DNA of 64,000 bases from Mesorhizobium sp. (GTDB lineage Bacteria > Pseudomonadota > Alphaproteobacteria > Rhizobiales > Rhizobiaceae), in assembly GCF_023954305.1 (NCBI RefSeq), contig NZ_JAMLIG010000001.1, positions 62,001 through 126,000 on the forward strand, written 5' to 3'. Position 1 is the stretch's first letter; each line of letters opens with the position of its first letter. Under the pieces are notes generated by a model. It had not been told where the DNA came from. It saw only the letters and a list, made by a program, of their open reading frames with translations, and did not search any database. Of this stretch, positions 49,475-56,948 are shown one piece after another. The translations under genes and the position numbers were made by a program.

Positions 49475-50506
49475 TCAGCGGATGGGCGGTGCGTATTGCA
49501 GACCGCCCTTGGTCCAGAGCGCATTGAGGCCGCGCTGGATCTTCAGCGGGCTCTCGGTGCCGATGTTGCGTTCGAAGATCTCGCCGTAGTTGCCGACACC
49601 CTTGATGATGTTGACGACCCAGTCCTCGCCGAGGCCGAGATCGGCGCCGAACTTGGCGTTGGCCTCCATGCCGAGGATGCGCTTGATCTCGGGATTGTCC
49701 GAGCCCTTCATCTCCTCGACATTGGCCTGGGTAATGCCCAGTTCCTCGGCGATGACGAGCGCGTTGGAGACCCACTTCACGAGATCGAACCACTGGTCGT
49801 CGCCCTGGCGAACGAGCGGGCCGAGCGGCTCCTTGGAGATGATCTCGGGCAGGACCATGTGGTCGCCGGGCGCCGAGAGCTGCAGGCGGATCGCATAGAG
49901 GCCGGACTGGTCGGTGGTGTAGACGTCGCAGCGGCCGGAATCGTAGGCCGCGTTGACCTCGTCGAGCTTCTCGAACACGACGGGGTTGTATTCCATCTTG
50001 TTGGCGCGGAAGTAGTCGGCGAGGTTCAGCTCGGTCGTCGTGCCGGTCTGCACGCAGACGGCGGCGCCCGACAGCTGCAGCGCCGAGTTCACGCCCGGCA
50101 CCTTCTTCGTGTTGATCATGAAGCCCTGGCCGTCATAGTAGTTGACGCCGGCGAAGTTGAATTTCAGCGAGGTGTCGCGGCTGAGCGTCCAGGTCGTGTT
50201 GCGCGCGAGGACATCGACAGTGCCGTTGGCGAGAACCTCGAAGCGGTCCTTGGCGCTGGTGCCGGTGTATTCGACCTTCGACGGATCGTTGAAGATCGCG
50301 GCGGCGATCGCCTTGCAATAGTCGACGTCGAAGCCGGAATACTCGCCCTTGTCATTCGGCGCCGCGAAGCCGGCGAGGCCGGTGTTCACGCCGCACTTCA
50401 GCACGCCACGGGCCTTTACATCGTCGAGGGTGGCTGCGGATGCAGCCGATGCCGACAGCGCGAGAAGTGCCGCGCCGGCCAGGCCGAAGAGAACGTTGCT
50501 TTTCAT
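49475..50506 (-). CDS. aapJ: General L-amino-acid ABC transporter periplasmic binding protein
   Basis: 343-aa periplasmic solute-binding protein for polar L-amino acids. Signal peptide MKSNVLFGLAGAALLALSASAASAA (cleavage near residue 24). The mature start ATLDDVKARGVLKCGVNTG and YSGFDVDYCKAIAAAIF are typical of the AapJ/BztA group. AAAGGGG precedes the ATG at 50506; the frame open to 50644 is not conserved. First gene of the aapJQMP operon. Confidence 0.95.
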   Translation of the reverse strand: MKSNVLFGLAGAALLALSASAASAATLDDVKARGVLKCGVNTGLAGFAAPNDKGEYSGFDVDYCKAIAAAIFNDPSKVEYTGTSAKDRFEVLANGTVDVLARNTTWTLSRDTSLKFNFAGVNYYDGQGFMINTKKVPGVNSALQLSGAAVCVQTGTTTELNLADYFRANKMEYNPVVFEKLDEVNAAYDSGRCDVYTTDQSGLYAIRLQLSAPGDHMVLPEIISKEPLGPLVRQGDDQWFDLVKWVSNALVIAEELGITQANVEEMKGSDNPEIKRILGMEANAKFGADLGLGEDWVVNIIKGVGNYGEIFERNIGTESPLKIQRGLNALWTKGGLQYAPPIR

Positions 50507-50849
50507 TGTACTGAACCCCTTTTTATTGGTACGGGGCGAGACGACCCCGGACGCTTCCCTTGGAAAGGCGCGGAGCGTTCCCCACCCCGTCGGAAATGTC
50601 CGTATTCGGATCAGTTCCCGCACCCTTCCGTTCACAAAGTTCATCGAAGGCGATTATTCCAGCGAGGTCAAGTCTCGTATGGCAGCGCGGGAGCCGTCGG
50701 CGTGGATTTCGTATGCAAACGATCGGCCGCGCCGGCGTTCGCGCGCGACATCGCCGAGCCGACGGTCAACGACACGGCATGATGCCTCGCGATTGCGCGG
50801 CGGCTGCGCAGCGGATATGCAGCCCTAACTCCACCGGAACGGCGCGATC
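50507..50849. promoter_or_regulatory. Divergent aapJ/metC promoter region
   Basis: 343 bp between divergent genes, with no credible CDS. It must carry promoters for both. A TTGACC hexamer occurs on the - strand around 50670. The long aapJ leader may hold post-transcriptional control; no known riboswitch was recognised. Confidence 0.5.
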
Positions 50850-52016
50850 ATGGCAGGCAGCAAGCAGAGATTCGGCATAAACACCCAGCTCGCGCATTCC
50901 GGCCACGACCCGCGCGACTTTCATGGTTTCGTCAATCCGCCGGTCGTGCACGCCTCCACGGTCCTGTTCCCCGACGCGCACACGATGGCGTCGCGCAACC
51001 AGAAATACACGTACGGCACGCGCGGAACGCCGACCACCGATGCCCTGGCCTCGGCGATCGACCAGCTCGAAGGCTCGGCCGGGACGATCATCGTGCCGTC
51101 GGGCCTCGCCGCGGTCACAGTGCCCCTGCTTGCCTTCCTGTCCGCCGGCGATCACATCCTGATCACCGATTCCGTCTACAATCCGACGCGCCGCTTCGCC
51201 GACACGATGCTGGCGCGGCTGGGCGTCGAGACGCAGTATTACGATCCGCTGATCGGCGGCGGCATTGCGGCGCTGATCAAGCCGAACACGAAGGTCGTGT
51301 TCACCGAATCGCCAGCCTCGAACACGTTCGAGGTGCAGGACATCCCCGCGATCAGCGCGGCCGCGCACGCCGCCGGTGCGATCGTGATGATGGACAATAC
51401 CTGGGCGACGCCGCTCTATTTCAAGCCGCTCGACTTCGGCGTGGACGTCTCGATCCATGCGGCGACGAAATACCCGGGCGGACATTCGGACGTGCTGCTC
51501 GGAACCGTCTCGGCCAATCCGGCCTGCTGGCCGAAACTGCACGAGGCCTTCCTGACACTCGGCTGTTGCGCCGGACCGGACGACGTCTACCAGGTGCTGC
51601 GCGGCCTCAGGACGATGGGCGTGAGGCTGGAGCACCATCAGAAAAGCACGCTCGACATAGCCCGCTGGCTGGAAACCCAGCCCGGCGTGGCGCGCGTGCT
51701 GCACCCGGCGCTGGAGAGCTTTCCGGGCCATGACATCTGGAAGCGCGATTTCTCCGGCTCCAGCGGCATCTTCTCGATCGTGCTCGACGGCGGCGGCGAG
51801 AAACAGGCGCATGCCTTCCTCGACGCGCTCGAAATCTTCGGCCTTGGCTATTCCTGGGGCGGCTACGAGAGCCTCGCCGTCAACGTCTTCCTCGGCGACC
51901 GCACCATCGCCAAAGGCCCTTACGAAGGGCCCGTCATCCGCCTCCAGATCGGCCTCGAGGATGTCGAGGATCTGAAGGCGGACATTTCGCGGGGGCTGGC
52001 GGCGGCGGCGCGCTGA
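50850..52016 (+). CDS. metC: Cystathionine beta-lyase (PLP enzyme)
   Basis: 388-aa Cys/Met-metabolism PLP enzyme that cleaves cystathionine to homocysteine, pyruvate and ammonia in methionine synthesis. The PLP lysine is Lys207 in SIHAATKYPGGHSD. YGTRGTPTTDALASAI is the phosphate-binding neighbourhood and MMDNTWATPLYFKPL the cofactor-ring Asp segment. metC is adjacent to aap genes in other rhizobia, which supports the call against cystathionine gamma-synthase. Confidence 0.9.
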   Translation: MAGSKQRFGINTQLAHSGHDPRDFHGFVNPPVVHASTVLFPDAHTMASRNQKYTYGTRGTPTTDALASAIDQLEGSAGTIIVPSGLAAVTVPLLAFLSAGDHILITDSVYNPTRRFADTMLARLGVETQYYDPLIGGGIAALIKPNTKVVFTESPASNTFEVQDIPAISAAAHAAGAIVMMDNTWATPLYFKPLDFGVDVSIHAATKYPGGHSDVLLGTVSANPACWPKLHEAFLTLGCCAGPDDVYQVLRGLRTMGVRLEHHQKSTLDIARWLETQPGVARVLHPALESFPGHDIWKRDFSGSSGIFSIVLDGGGEKQAHAFLDALEIFGLGYSWGGYESLAVNVFLGDRTIAKGPYEGPVIRLQIGLEDVEDLKADISRGLAAAAR

Positions 52017-52040
52017 CGGCCCGCCGCGGCCACCTCCCGA

Positions 52041-52523
52041 TCACGGCAGCGGATAGCGCTGACCCTGGAAGCGAAGACGGACGTTGCAGGTCGGCGCTTC
52101 GGAATCGAATGCGTTGATGTCGATCGTCGCGTTGAGATAGATTGTCGCCGCCACCGGCAAAGCGGGAACCTGCGCGGGAATGCGCGCTCTACCCGTGTAG
52201 AACGTCGCACTCTGGCCGATCTGGGTGACGTTGACGTTCTTGAACACCGTGCCCCTCAGCGAGCCCGTCTGCAGTGTAAAATTCTGTGTATAGGTTGGCC
52301 AAAACAACGAAAGTCGAGTACTATCCGACTGACCGTTGTAATTTGGTGGCCGGAATCGGGCAACGGCACAGTTTCCGACATAGAAATTGACCGCGGCGCA
52401 GGCAGCCGTTGCTGTCTGTATGCAGGCATTTCCCCGAAAATGATTGGCTTGCGCGATGGCGGCGGATGTCCCGACGCCCAACATTGCACCGACGAAAAAT
52501 ATCGATCTTACAATACTTTTCAT
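52041..52523 (-). CDS. Small secreted protein of unknown function
   Basis: 160-aa product with a clear Sec signal peptide (MKSIVRSIFFVGAMLGVGTSAAIAQA; cleavage near residue 25). The mature part has Cys residues (GNACIQ, AACAAV, GNCAVARF, PTCNVRL), repeated Thr/Asn strand patterns and no known motif. Base composition in its 5' half and upstream region is AT-richer than the neighbouring metC, so it may be acquired. It is convergent with metC (24-bp gap). Confidence 0.6.
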   Translation of the reverse strand: MKSIVRSIFFVGAMLGVGTSAAIAQANHFRGNACIQTATAACAAVNFYVGNCAVARFRPPNYNGQSDSTRLSLFWPTYTQNFTLQTGSLRGTVFKNVNVTQIGQSATFYTGRARIPAQVPALPVAATIYLNATIDINAFDSEAPTCNVRLRFQGQRYPLP

Positions 52524-52825
52524 TGAACCCTCTCGCCCAGTTATTCCCCCTGAAACTATTCATTCGCTAAACGTTACGCAAAGTCAACTTGCTTCGGAAG
52601 ATCGGCAAGGATCTGAACAAGGCGATTTGGACAAAAGAGTATTTGGCGATCCCGGCAGGACCGCTATAAAATAGCGCTACGCCTAGAATATCTCGGCTTT
52701 GCGCCCCCGCACCTTTTCAGAGCGGACCCTTATTGCGGCTTAAGGATTTCTGCCTCATCCCCGCACCTTTTATGTGGCGATGGCGGAGGCGTTCCCCTCC
52801 CCCGCACTGGAACAGGAGAGACGGA
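52524..52825. other. AT-rich intergenic region at the prophage left boundary
   Basis: 302 bp with no clear gene. It lies between the last chromosome-like gene and the first phage-like gene. It carries a direct repeat of CCCCGCACCTTTT (52705-52717 and 52759-52771) plus a shorter CCCCGCAC copy at 52800-52807. No tRNA or integrase is visible, so the attachment site cannot be defined. Confidence 0.5.
52705..52807 (+). repeat. CCCCGCAC direct repeats ahead of the first phage-like genes
   Basis: Two 13-base copies of CCCCGCACCTTTT, 54 bases apart, and a third 8-base copy, CCCCGCAC, just before the gene at 52826. They may be phage promoter or protein-binding elements, or an attachment-region duplication. 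Confidence 0.5.
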
Positions 52826-53173
52826 ATGAGCGAAGCAGGAGATCGCCTCATTGAGGGCGCGAAGGAAGCGCTAGAGATCGCGCGAGGCAACCAGCCGGCG
52901 GCGCGCATCCATGTCAACGGCCATGCCTATGTGCCGGAACAGCGTTGGCAGAGGATGGATACTGCGCCGAGGGATGGCACGGTCGTCAACGTCGTGGCGC
53001 GATACCCTCATGCTATTGCAGGGTTTCCGCAGTATGCCGCCTATCGTCCCGATCTTGGCTATTGGGTTGCGTATAGCCTGAACGCTCCACAGCGCGTCAT
53101 TCCGTGGGCATGGCGTCCGCGAGACGATTGGCCTTGGTGCGGGGACCCTGAGTTTCCGGAGGACCCCAAATGA
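52826..53173 (+). CDS. Phage-type protein, DUF551-like
   Basis: 115-aa product. The segment WQRMDTAPRDGTVVNVVARYP followed by YWVAY and W-PRDDWPWCG recalls the small DUF551-like proteins common in prophages (pattern W-DTAPRDGT...). ATG at 52826 follows GGAGAG. It overlaps the next gene by 4 bp. Function unknown. Confidence 0.65.
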   Translation: MSEAGDRLIEGAKEALEIARGNQPAARIHVNGHAYVPEQRWQRMDTAPRDGTVVNVVARYPHAIAGFPQYAAYRPDLGYWVAYSLNAPQRVIPWAWRPRDDWPWCGDPEFPEDPK

Positions 53174-53460
53174 GTGACATGATCTCACGGATGGCGAGGG
53201 CGATGCGGGATCGCGACATTGACTGGTATATCGCTCGCGCGCCGGACGTAGACCCGGATGTCATCCGCAAGGCAGCGATGGAAGACCTCAAAGAAAACTA
53301 TGAAGCATTAGCCCGCGCCGCTCTCGAAGCGATGAAGGAACCGACCCCCGCCATGCTGATTGCCGGCGTAAAGGCCATGCGCAATGACGATCTGGACGTG
53401 ACGGAGAAAGAGCTGTTGCTGGGCTGGAATGCGATGATCGACAAGGCTATGGAGGAATAG
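53170..53460 (+). CDS. Small phage-type protein
   Basis: 96-aa helical acidic protein, starts ATGA-overlapping the preceding gene. Sequence such as DPDVIRKAAMEDLKENYEAL and PTPAMLIAGVKAM is like many short prophage proteins of unknown function, often containing MxxPTPAMIxAG. No motif for activity. Confidence 0.55.
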   Translation: MSDMISRMARAMRDRDIDWYIARAPDVDPDVIRKAAMEDLKENYEALARAALEAMKEPTPAMLIAGVKAMRNDDLDVTEKELLLGWNAMIDKAMEE

Positions 53461-53461
53461 G

Positions 53462-53641
53462 ATGGACGAGCGGGAAGTTCTAATCGAATGCCTTCGCCGG
53501 GCTGTCGGCAAGCTCTACCATTGCCGATATTCGGAACAGCCTTTGGCGCGCGAGCTAGAAGCGAAGTTGTTGGAGATCACAGGCCAGACGCAGCATGAAT
53601 GGGGTATGTCTGGCGGCTACGCAAGAAACGGACGCGATTAG
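53462..53641 (+). CDS. Small phage-type protein (59 aa)
   Basis: 59-aa product (MDEREVLIECLRRAVGKLYH...SGGYARNGRD) starting one base after the previous stop and ending with TAG shared with the GTG start of the next ORF. No recognisable domain. Tight packing supports translation. Confidence 0.5.
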   Translation: MDEREVLIECLRRAVGKLYHCRYSEQPLARELEAKLLEITGQTQHEWGMSGGYARNGRD

Positions 53642-53730
53642 TGATCCGCCCTGACACCCTCCTAGCCCTTCCCTTCCTTGCGATACTGGTTGTATCGGTG
53701 GTGATGGGAGTGTGGGAGTGGGTGTGGTGA
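53641..53730 (+). CDS. Putative 29-aa single-pass membrane peptide
   Basis: GTG start overlaps the previous TAG by one base (taGTGa), and the stop lies 10 bp before the ATG of the next gene. The product is MIRPDTLLALPFLAILVVSVV-type: a short hydrophilic start, one hydrophobic helix, then GVWEWVW. Below usual size limits; supported only by its position in a tightly packed run. Confidence 0.3.
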   Translation: MIRPDTLLALPFLAILVVSVVMGVWEWVW

Positions 53731-53740
53731 GGATTTGGTG

Positions 53741-53932
53741 ATGACGATAGACGAAAAAATCGTTCGTGCTTACCTCCAAGACGCCCACAACAAGGGTGGC
53801 GGCTGGAAGATGGCAATGTTCATGATGGCCGACCGGCTTCTCGTGCTCGAAGATCGGCTCTTGCGCGCGGGCGTGGATTTTCCGACAGACCCACGCGGGG
53901 CTCTAATTGAGCCTATCCCCACACCCCCATAA
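53741..53932 (+). CDS. Small phage-type protein (63 aa)
   Basis: 63-aa helical product (MTIDEKIVRAYLQDAHNKGGGWKMAMFMMADRLLVLEDRLLRAG...). ATG at 53741 is preferred over the TTG and GTG codons just before it. No recognised domain. Last gene of the + strand run. Confidence 0.45.
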   Translation: MTIDEKIVRAYLQDAHNKGGGWKMAMFMMADRLLVLEDRLLRAGVDFPTDPRGALIEPIPTPP

Positions 53933-54001
53933 AGAACCTCACCATCTGCACCCTATAGGACAGGGCAAGCATCCTGATAAGGTAGCGGAGGAAGAAGCGT
54001 C

Positions 54002-54382
54002 TCACGGAGGACGCCCGCGCGCATTGCCCTGCGAAGCTTCCATGCGCTGCAATATCTCGCGCGAGACGCGGACCTCAGTCGTCAGGGCATTGAGGGTGGA
54101 TTCCACAGCCTTCACGGCCGTTGCGAAATCGAGCGCCTGCTTCTCGACATTCGACAGGCGGATGCCAAGGCTCCCGAAGCTCCTGATCTCCGACTCCGCA
54201 GCCGTCAACCGCCGGTCGAGCTTCTCGATCTCGACGGTATGGGTTGCCAGCGCACCCCGGAACTCAGCCACGATATAGCCCCAGGCGACGAGTCCGCCAA
54301 TGAGCATGATCGTAAAGCCGAAAACGGAGATGACCGTATTCGGACCCCACTTGTTTTCCCAAACAGGCTTGGCGATCGGCAT
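54002..54382 (-). CDS. Phage membrane-anchored coiled-coil protein (spanin-like)
   Basis: 126-aa product. One hydrophobic helix (about residues 18-40, VISVFGFTIMLIGGLVAWGYIV) is followed by a long heptad-rich helix (EIEKLDRRLTAAESEIR, SNVEKQALDFATAVKAVESTLNALTTEV). This topology matches an inner-membrane spanin (Rz-like) in the lysis cassette. No lipobox-bearing o-spanin was found embedded in it. AGGAA lies 7 bases before ATG 54382. Confidence 0.5.
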   Translation of the reverse strand: MPIAKPVWENKWGPNTVISVFGFTIMLIGGLVAWGYIVAEFRGALATHTVEIEKLDRRLTAAESEIRSFGSLGIRLSNVEKQALDFATAVKAVESTLNALTTEVRVSREILQRMEASQGNARGRPP

Positions 54383-54546
54383 GTCATGGTTCCTATCATT
54401 CAACGCCCCGGCCCTTTCGTCTGCACTGCAAAGTTCGAATCGCCCGTGTGAGGCGCTTCACGGATTCATTCAGCCTTCGGCGGTCCCACGAGATCGCTGT
54501 TGGTCAGGGTCGGCGAGCTGCTAGGAACAGCGCGTCGGCCCGCTTG

Positions 54547-54948
54547 CTATTTGCGGCCCTTCAACGCACCTGCAATTGCAGACAGGCCCGCCACGCCGCC
54601 GCCGGCATAAAACACGTTCTGCCACGCTGTTTCGGCCCACGGCAGAAGGCCGGGAGGAATGGCGGCAACGTCAGGGAGTGCGCCGTTGGCGAGCGTGTCC
54701 AGCATCCCCCAGCCGAACCATGCCGAGAGCGGAATTGTCGCCATCAGCCATGGTATCCAGAACGCGCGGTGCGCCATCCCTGCCTTGACGACGCCAGCCG
54801 CTTCGGCATTTGCCGCTGCTTCACGTGAAGCATTGATGCGCAGGCGTTCCGTCTCGGAATTGGCCTTGCGCTCGACATGGGACAGAACCCGGTCGAGGAA
54901 GCCGAACCCGGCAGAGCCGAGAAGCTTTGCGACGATTGAGGCGAGCAT
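54547..54948 (-). CDS. Phage holin-like 3-TM protein
   Basis: 133-aa protein with an amphipathic, Glu/Arg-rich N-terminal part (ERKANSETERLRINASREAAAN), then two to three hydrophobic helices (FWIPWLMATIPLSAWFGWGML; VFYAGGGVAGLSAIAGAL) and a basic tail KGRK. Similar to GTA/rhizobial phage holins with three membrane segments. It follows a 2-TM holin-like gene with one base between stop and start, in the lysis cassette. Confidence 0.6.
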   Translation of the reverse strand: MLASIVAKLLGSAGFGFLDRVLSHVERKANSETERLRINASREAAANAEAAGVVKAGMAHRAFWIPWLMATIPLSAWFGWGMLDTLANGALPDVAAIPPGLLPWAETAWQNVFYAGGGVAGLSAIAGALKGRK

Positions 54949-54949
54949 G

Positions 54950-55150
54950 TCAGGTCTTCCACCCGAAGCGCTTTGCCAGGAAGAACCAAGCCTCAGCAGC
55001 GATCGGCGCGATGGTGCCGGCGGCAAGGCTGACCCACTGTGCAATCTCAGGATCGGCAATGAGGTCGGATGCTTCGCCCTCGCTGATCAGGCCGTAGTAG
55101 AGCAGCGGGAAGGTGGCGTATCTCAAAAAAATCCTAATCACCGGTGCCAT
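54950..55150 (-). CDS. Phage holin-like 2-TM protein
   Basis: 66-aa product with two hydrophobic segments (IFLRYATFPLLYYGLIS and VSLAAGTIAPIAAEAWFFLAKRFGW), the pattern of small Pam3-gp28-like phage holins. GGAG precedes the ATG at 55150. One base separates its stop from the next holin-like gene. Confidence 0.6.
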   Translation of the reverse strand: MAPVIRIFLRYATFPLLYYGLISEGEASDLIADPEIAQWVSLAAGTIAPIAAEAWFFLAKRFGWKT

Positions 55151-55191
55151 CTGGCTCTCCGTTGTTGTTCCAAGTCGATGATTCTGCTATG

Positions 55192-55233
55192 AAAAAAACA
55201 AACCCGCCGGGTGTCTCACCACCGCGACGGGTT
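55192..55233 (-). terminator. Intrinsic terminator on the - strand
   Basis: Stem AACCCGCCG (55201-55209)/CGACGGGTT (55225-55233) with one mismatch, followed in the - direction by T7 (A7 at 55192-55198 on +). It would stop - strand transcripts coming from the endolysin side. Confidence 0.65.
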
Positions 55234-55261
55234 CCGACCAAGGAAGCATGGAGCGCTCCAC

Positions 55262-55939
55262 ATGGCTAACCCTCGTTTATGCTCAGTCCCTGACTGCAAC
55301 AAGCCTCATTCTGCGCGCGGGCTTTGTCGAGCTCACTACGCACACTGGAATCGCAACTCAAAACCCATCCAGTGTTCTGTCGATGGATGTCACAACCCAT
55401 CTGACCGTCTTGGATTTTGCACCGCACACTACATGCGTCAGCGGCGCAATCGAGGAAATCCGACCGGGGGGAGAATTAAGCCCGGAACACATACCGCCTT
55501 CCTTGCCGAGGCGGTTAATAGCAATGCTGACGACTGCATTGTCTGGCCTTTTACGCCGAATAAGAGGACAGGCTACGGCCTCACCAAACTGAACGGTAAG
55601 GCTATGTCGGCTCATCGCGCCGCCTTGTCCCTCTACACTGGGGAATTGCCCGACAATTCGATCCATGCCGCCCACGCACCGGAGATTTGTCACAATCGCC
55701 TTTGCGTCAACCCACTACATCTTAGGTGGGCAACCGCCACCGAGAACGAAGCCGACAAACGCATCGACGGCACGAAGGGCGAAGGACCCTATTCGGCGCG
55801 CGCAAAGTTCAGTGCGGAGCAGGTTACGGCAATCCGCGCTGACCCGCGCCCAACCTCAGTAATAAGTCGCGAGCTCGGCGTTAGCGAATTTCCCATCCAT
55901 TGCATCAAGCACCGAAAGACGTATCGCAATGTGCCCTAG
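55262..55939 (+). CDS. HNH endonuclease with N-terminal zinc ribbons
   Basis: 225-aa nuclease. Residues 6-45 contain two CxxxxC...CxxHY units (LCSVPDCNKPHSARGLCRAHY and QCSVDGCHNPSDRLGFCTAHY). The HNH core reads HAPEICHNRLCVNPLHLRWATATENEADK (His, Asn, His). A C-terminal helix-turn-helix-like region (SAEQVTAIRADP...SRELGVSEFPIHCI) may bind DNA. It stands alone on the + strand inside the - strand lysis cassette, as free-standing homing endonucleases do. Confidence 0.85.
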   Translation: MANPRLCSVPDCNKPHSARGLCRAHYAHWNRNSKPIQCSVDGCHNPSDRLGFCTAHYMRQRRNRGNPTGGRIKPGTHTAFLAEAVNSNADDCIVWPFTPNKRTGYGLTKLNGKAMSAHRAALSLYTGELPDNSIHAAHAPEICHNRLCVNPLHLRWATATENEADKRIDGTKGEGPYSARAKFSAEQVTAIRADPRPTSVISRELGVSEFPIHCIKHRKTYRNVP

Positions 55940-55947
55940 GTGCCATG

Positions 55948-56712
55948 TCAGCGTCTCCGAAAGAACTTGGCGAGGATTGAAGCGAGAATTGCCCAGAAAC
56001 CACGCTTGGGCGGCGTAACCGAATTCGGTTTGGCGTTACCCGAATTCGGTTTAGGATCAGGCTGAGAGGTTGACACGGGAGGCGTTCCGTGCGTCCCGCT
56101 CGGCTTTGGCTTCGGCGCCTGTCCGATATAGCCGGCCGCGCGAAGGGCGTTTTCGAACGCCACGGCATAGCCAGCGATCTGCTTCGCCTTGTCGGTACCG
56201 TTCACAATCCGGCGCGCGTTCACATAGTCCTTGCGCCCTTCGCTGATGTAGTCTGACAGCTTCTTGCCGGTCCAAAGCCCTTCCTGGTGCCCGACGATCG
56301 TCACCACGGCATCTATGGCCGGATCGAGCAGCAGATCGGGGTTCTTGACGAAATCGTGCCCGAACCGCTTGGACAGCGTTTCCATGTTTCGCAGCCAGGT
56401 ATTCTGAATCCGGCCTCGCCCGTAATAGACATGGTTGTAAGGGCCCGCCGTCTTGCCGTAGGCGCGCTTTGCCACAACCTTTCTGGCGCCGATGTCCGTC
56501 TTGGCAAAGCCTTCGCGAACTGGCACCATCATGCCGCCCGTCTCGTGATAGACGCCGCTGAGGATGTAGGCGAGATGCAGAAGGCTGACGCCCCGCGACT
56601 GCGCCACGTCGAGCAATTCTTCAATGCCCGTCACCTGCGATTGAGAGAGCGACGTGCCAAACACCCCTGACCCCCGCGCGCGAAGGCCCGCATAGAACTT
56701 TGCGCGATCCAT
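55948..56712 (-). CDS. Phage endolysin, GH19 chitinase-like
   Basis: 254-aa peptidoglycan hydrolase. The catalytic fold contains HLAYILSGVYHETGGMMVPVREGF (the His-Glu pair), then VYYGRGRIQNTWLRNMETLSKRFG and PDLLLDPAIDAVVTIVGHQEGLWTG, typical of GH19-like phage lysozymes. A Pro/Ser/Asn-rich linker (about residues 195-230) leads to a short hydrophobic-basic tail (FWAILASILAKFFRRR) that could contact the membrane. ATG 56712 is the conserved start. It lies upstream (in transcription order) of the holin-like genes. Confidence 0.75.
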   Translation of the reverse strand: MDRAKFYAGLRARGSGVFGTSLSQSQVTGIEELLDVAQSRGVSLLHLAYILSGVYHETGGMMVPVREGFAKTDIGARKVVAKRAYGKTAGPYNHVYYGRGRIQNTWLRNMETLSKRFGHDFVKNPDLLLDPAIDAVVTIVGHQEGLWTGKKLSDYISEGRKDYVNARRIVNGTDKAKQIAGYAVAFENALRAAGYIGQAPKPKPSGTHGTPPVSTSQPDPKPNSGNAKPNSVTPPKRGFWAILASILAKFFRRR

Positions 56713-56777
56713 GTTCGATTCCTTGTGTTGAAGTGAAGCGAAAGCCGGTCTAGGCTTGCCGCAACGGAGAGGGTGAT

Positions 56778-56948
56778 ATGGACGAACTCGCGCGCGACAG
56801 AGCCAGGTGGAAGGGCGGGATCGTCCTGTCGTGGAAAGATGTCGGCCTTGCCACACTCGGCATTCTCAGCCTCGTGGCGCTCGTGCTTATGGCGATGCTG
56901 ATGCTGAAACTCGGACAGCATCTCCCGCCACTCCCGCCCGCCTACTAG
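56778..56948 (+). CDS. Small membrane protein convergent with the second tailspike gene
   Basis: 56-aa product: MDELARDRARWKGGIVLSWK, one hydrophobic helix (about residues 24-45, LATLGILSLVALVLMAMLML) and a Pro-rich tail. GGAGAGGG precedes the ATG at good spacing. It is on the + strand; its TAG shares CTAG (56945-56948) with the stop of the 56945-59113 gene. Function unknown, possibly lysis or superinfection-related. Confidence 0.5.
   Translation: MDELARDRARWKGGIVLSWKDVGLATLGILSLVALVLMAMLMLKLGQHLPPLPPAY

Noticed and set aside
55248..55592. 114-codon + strand frame beginning just before the HNH gene
   Set aside because: Out-of-frame reading of the HNH gene; it has no zinc or HNH residues.
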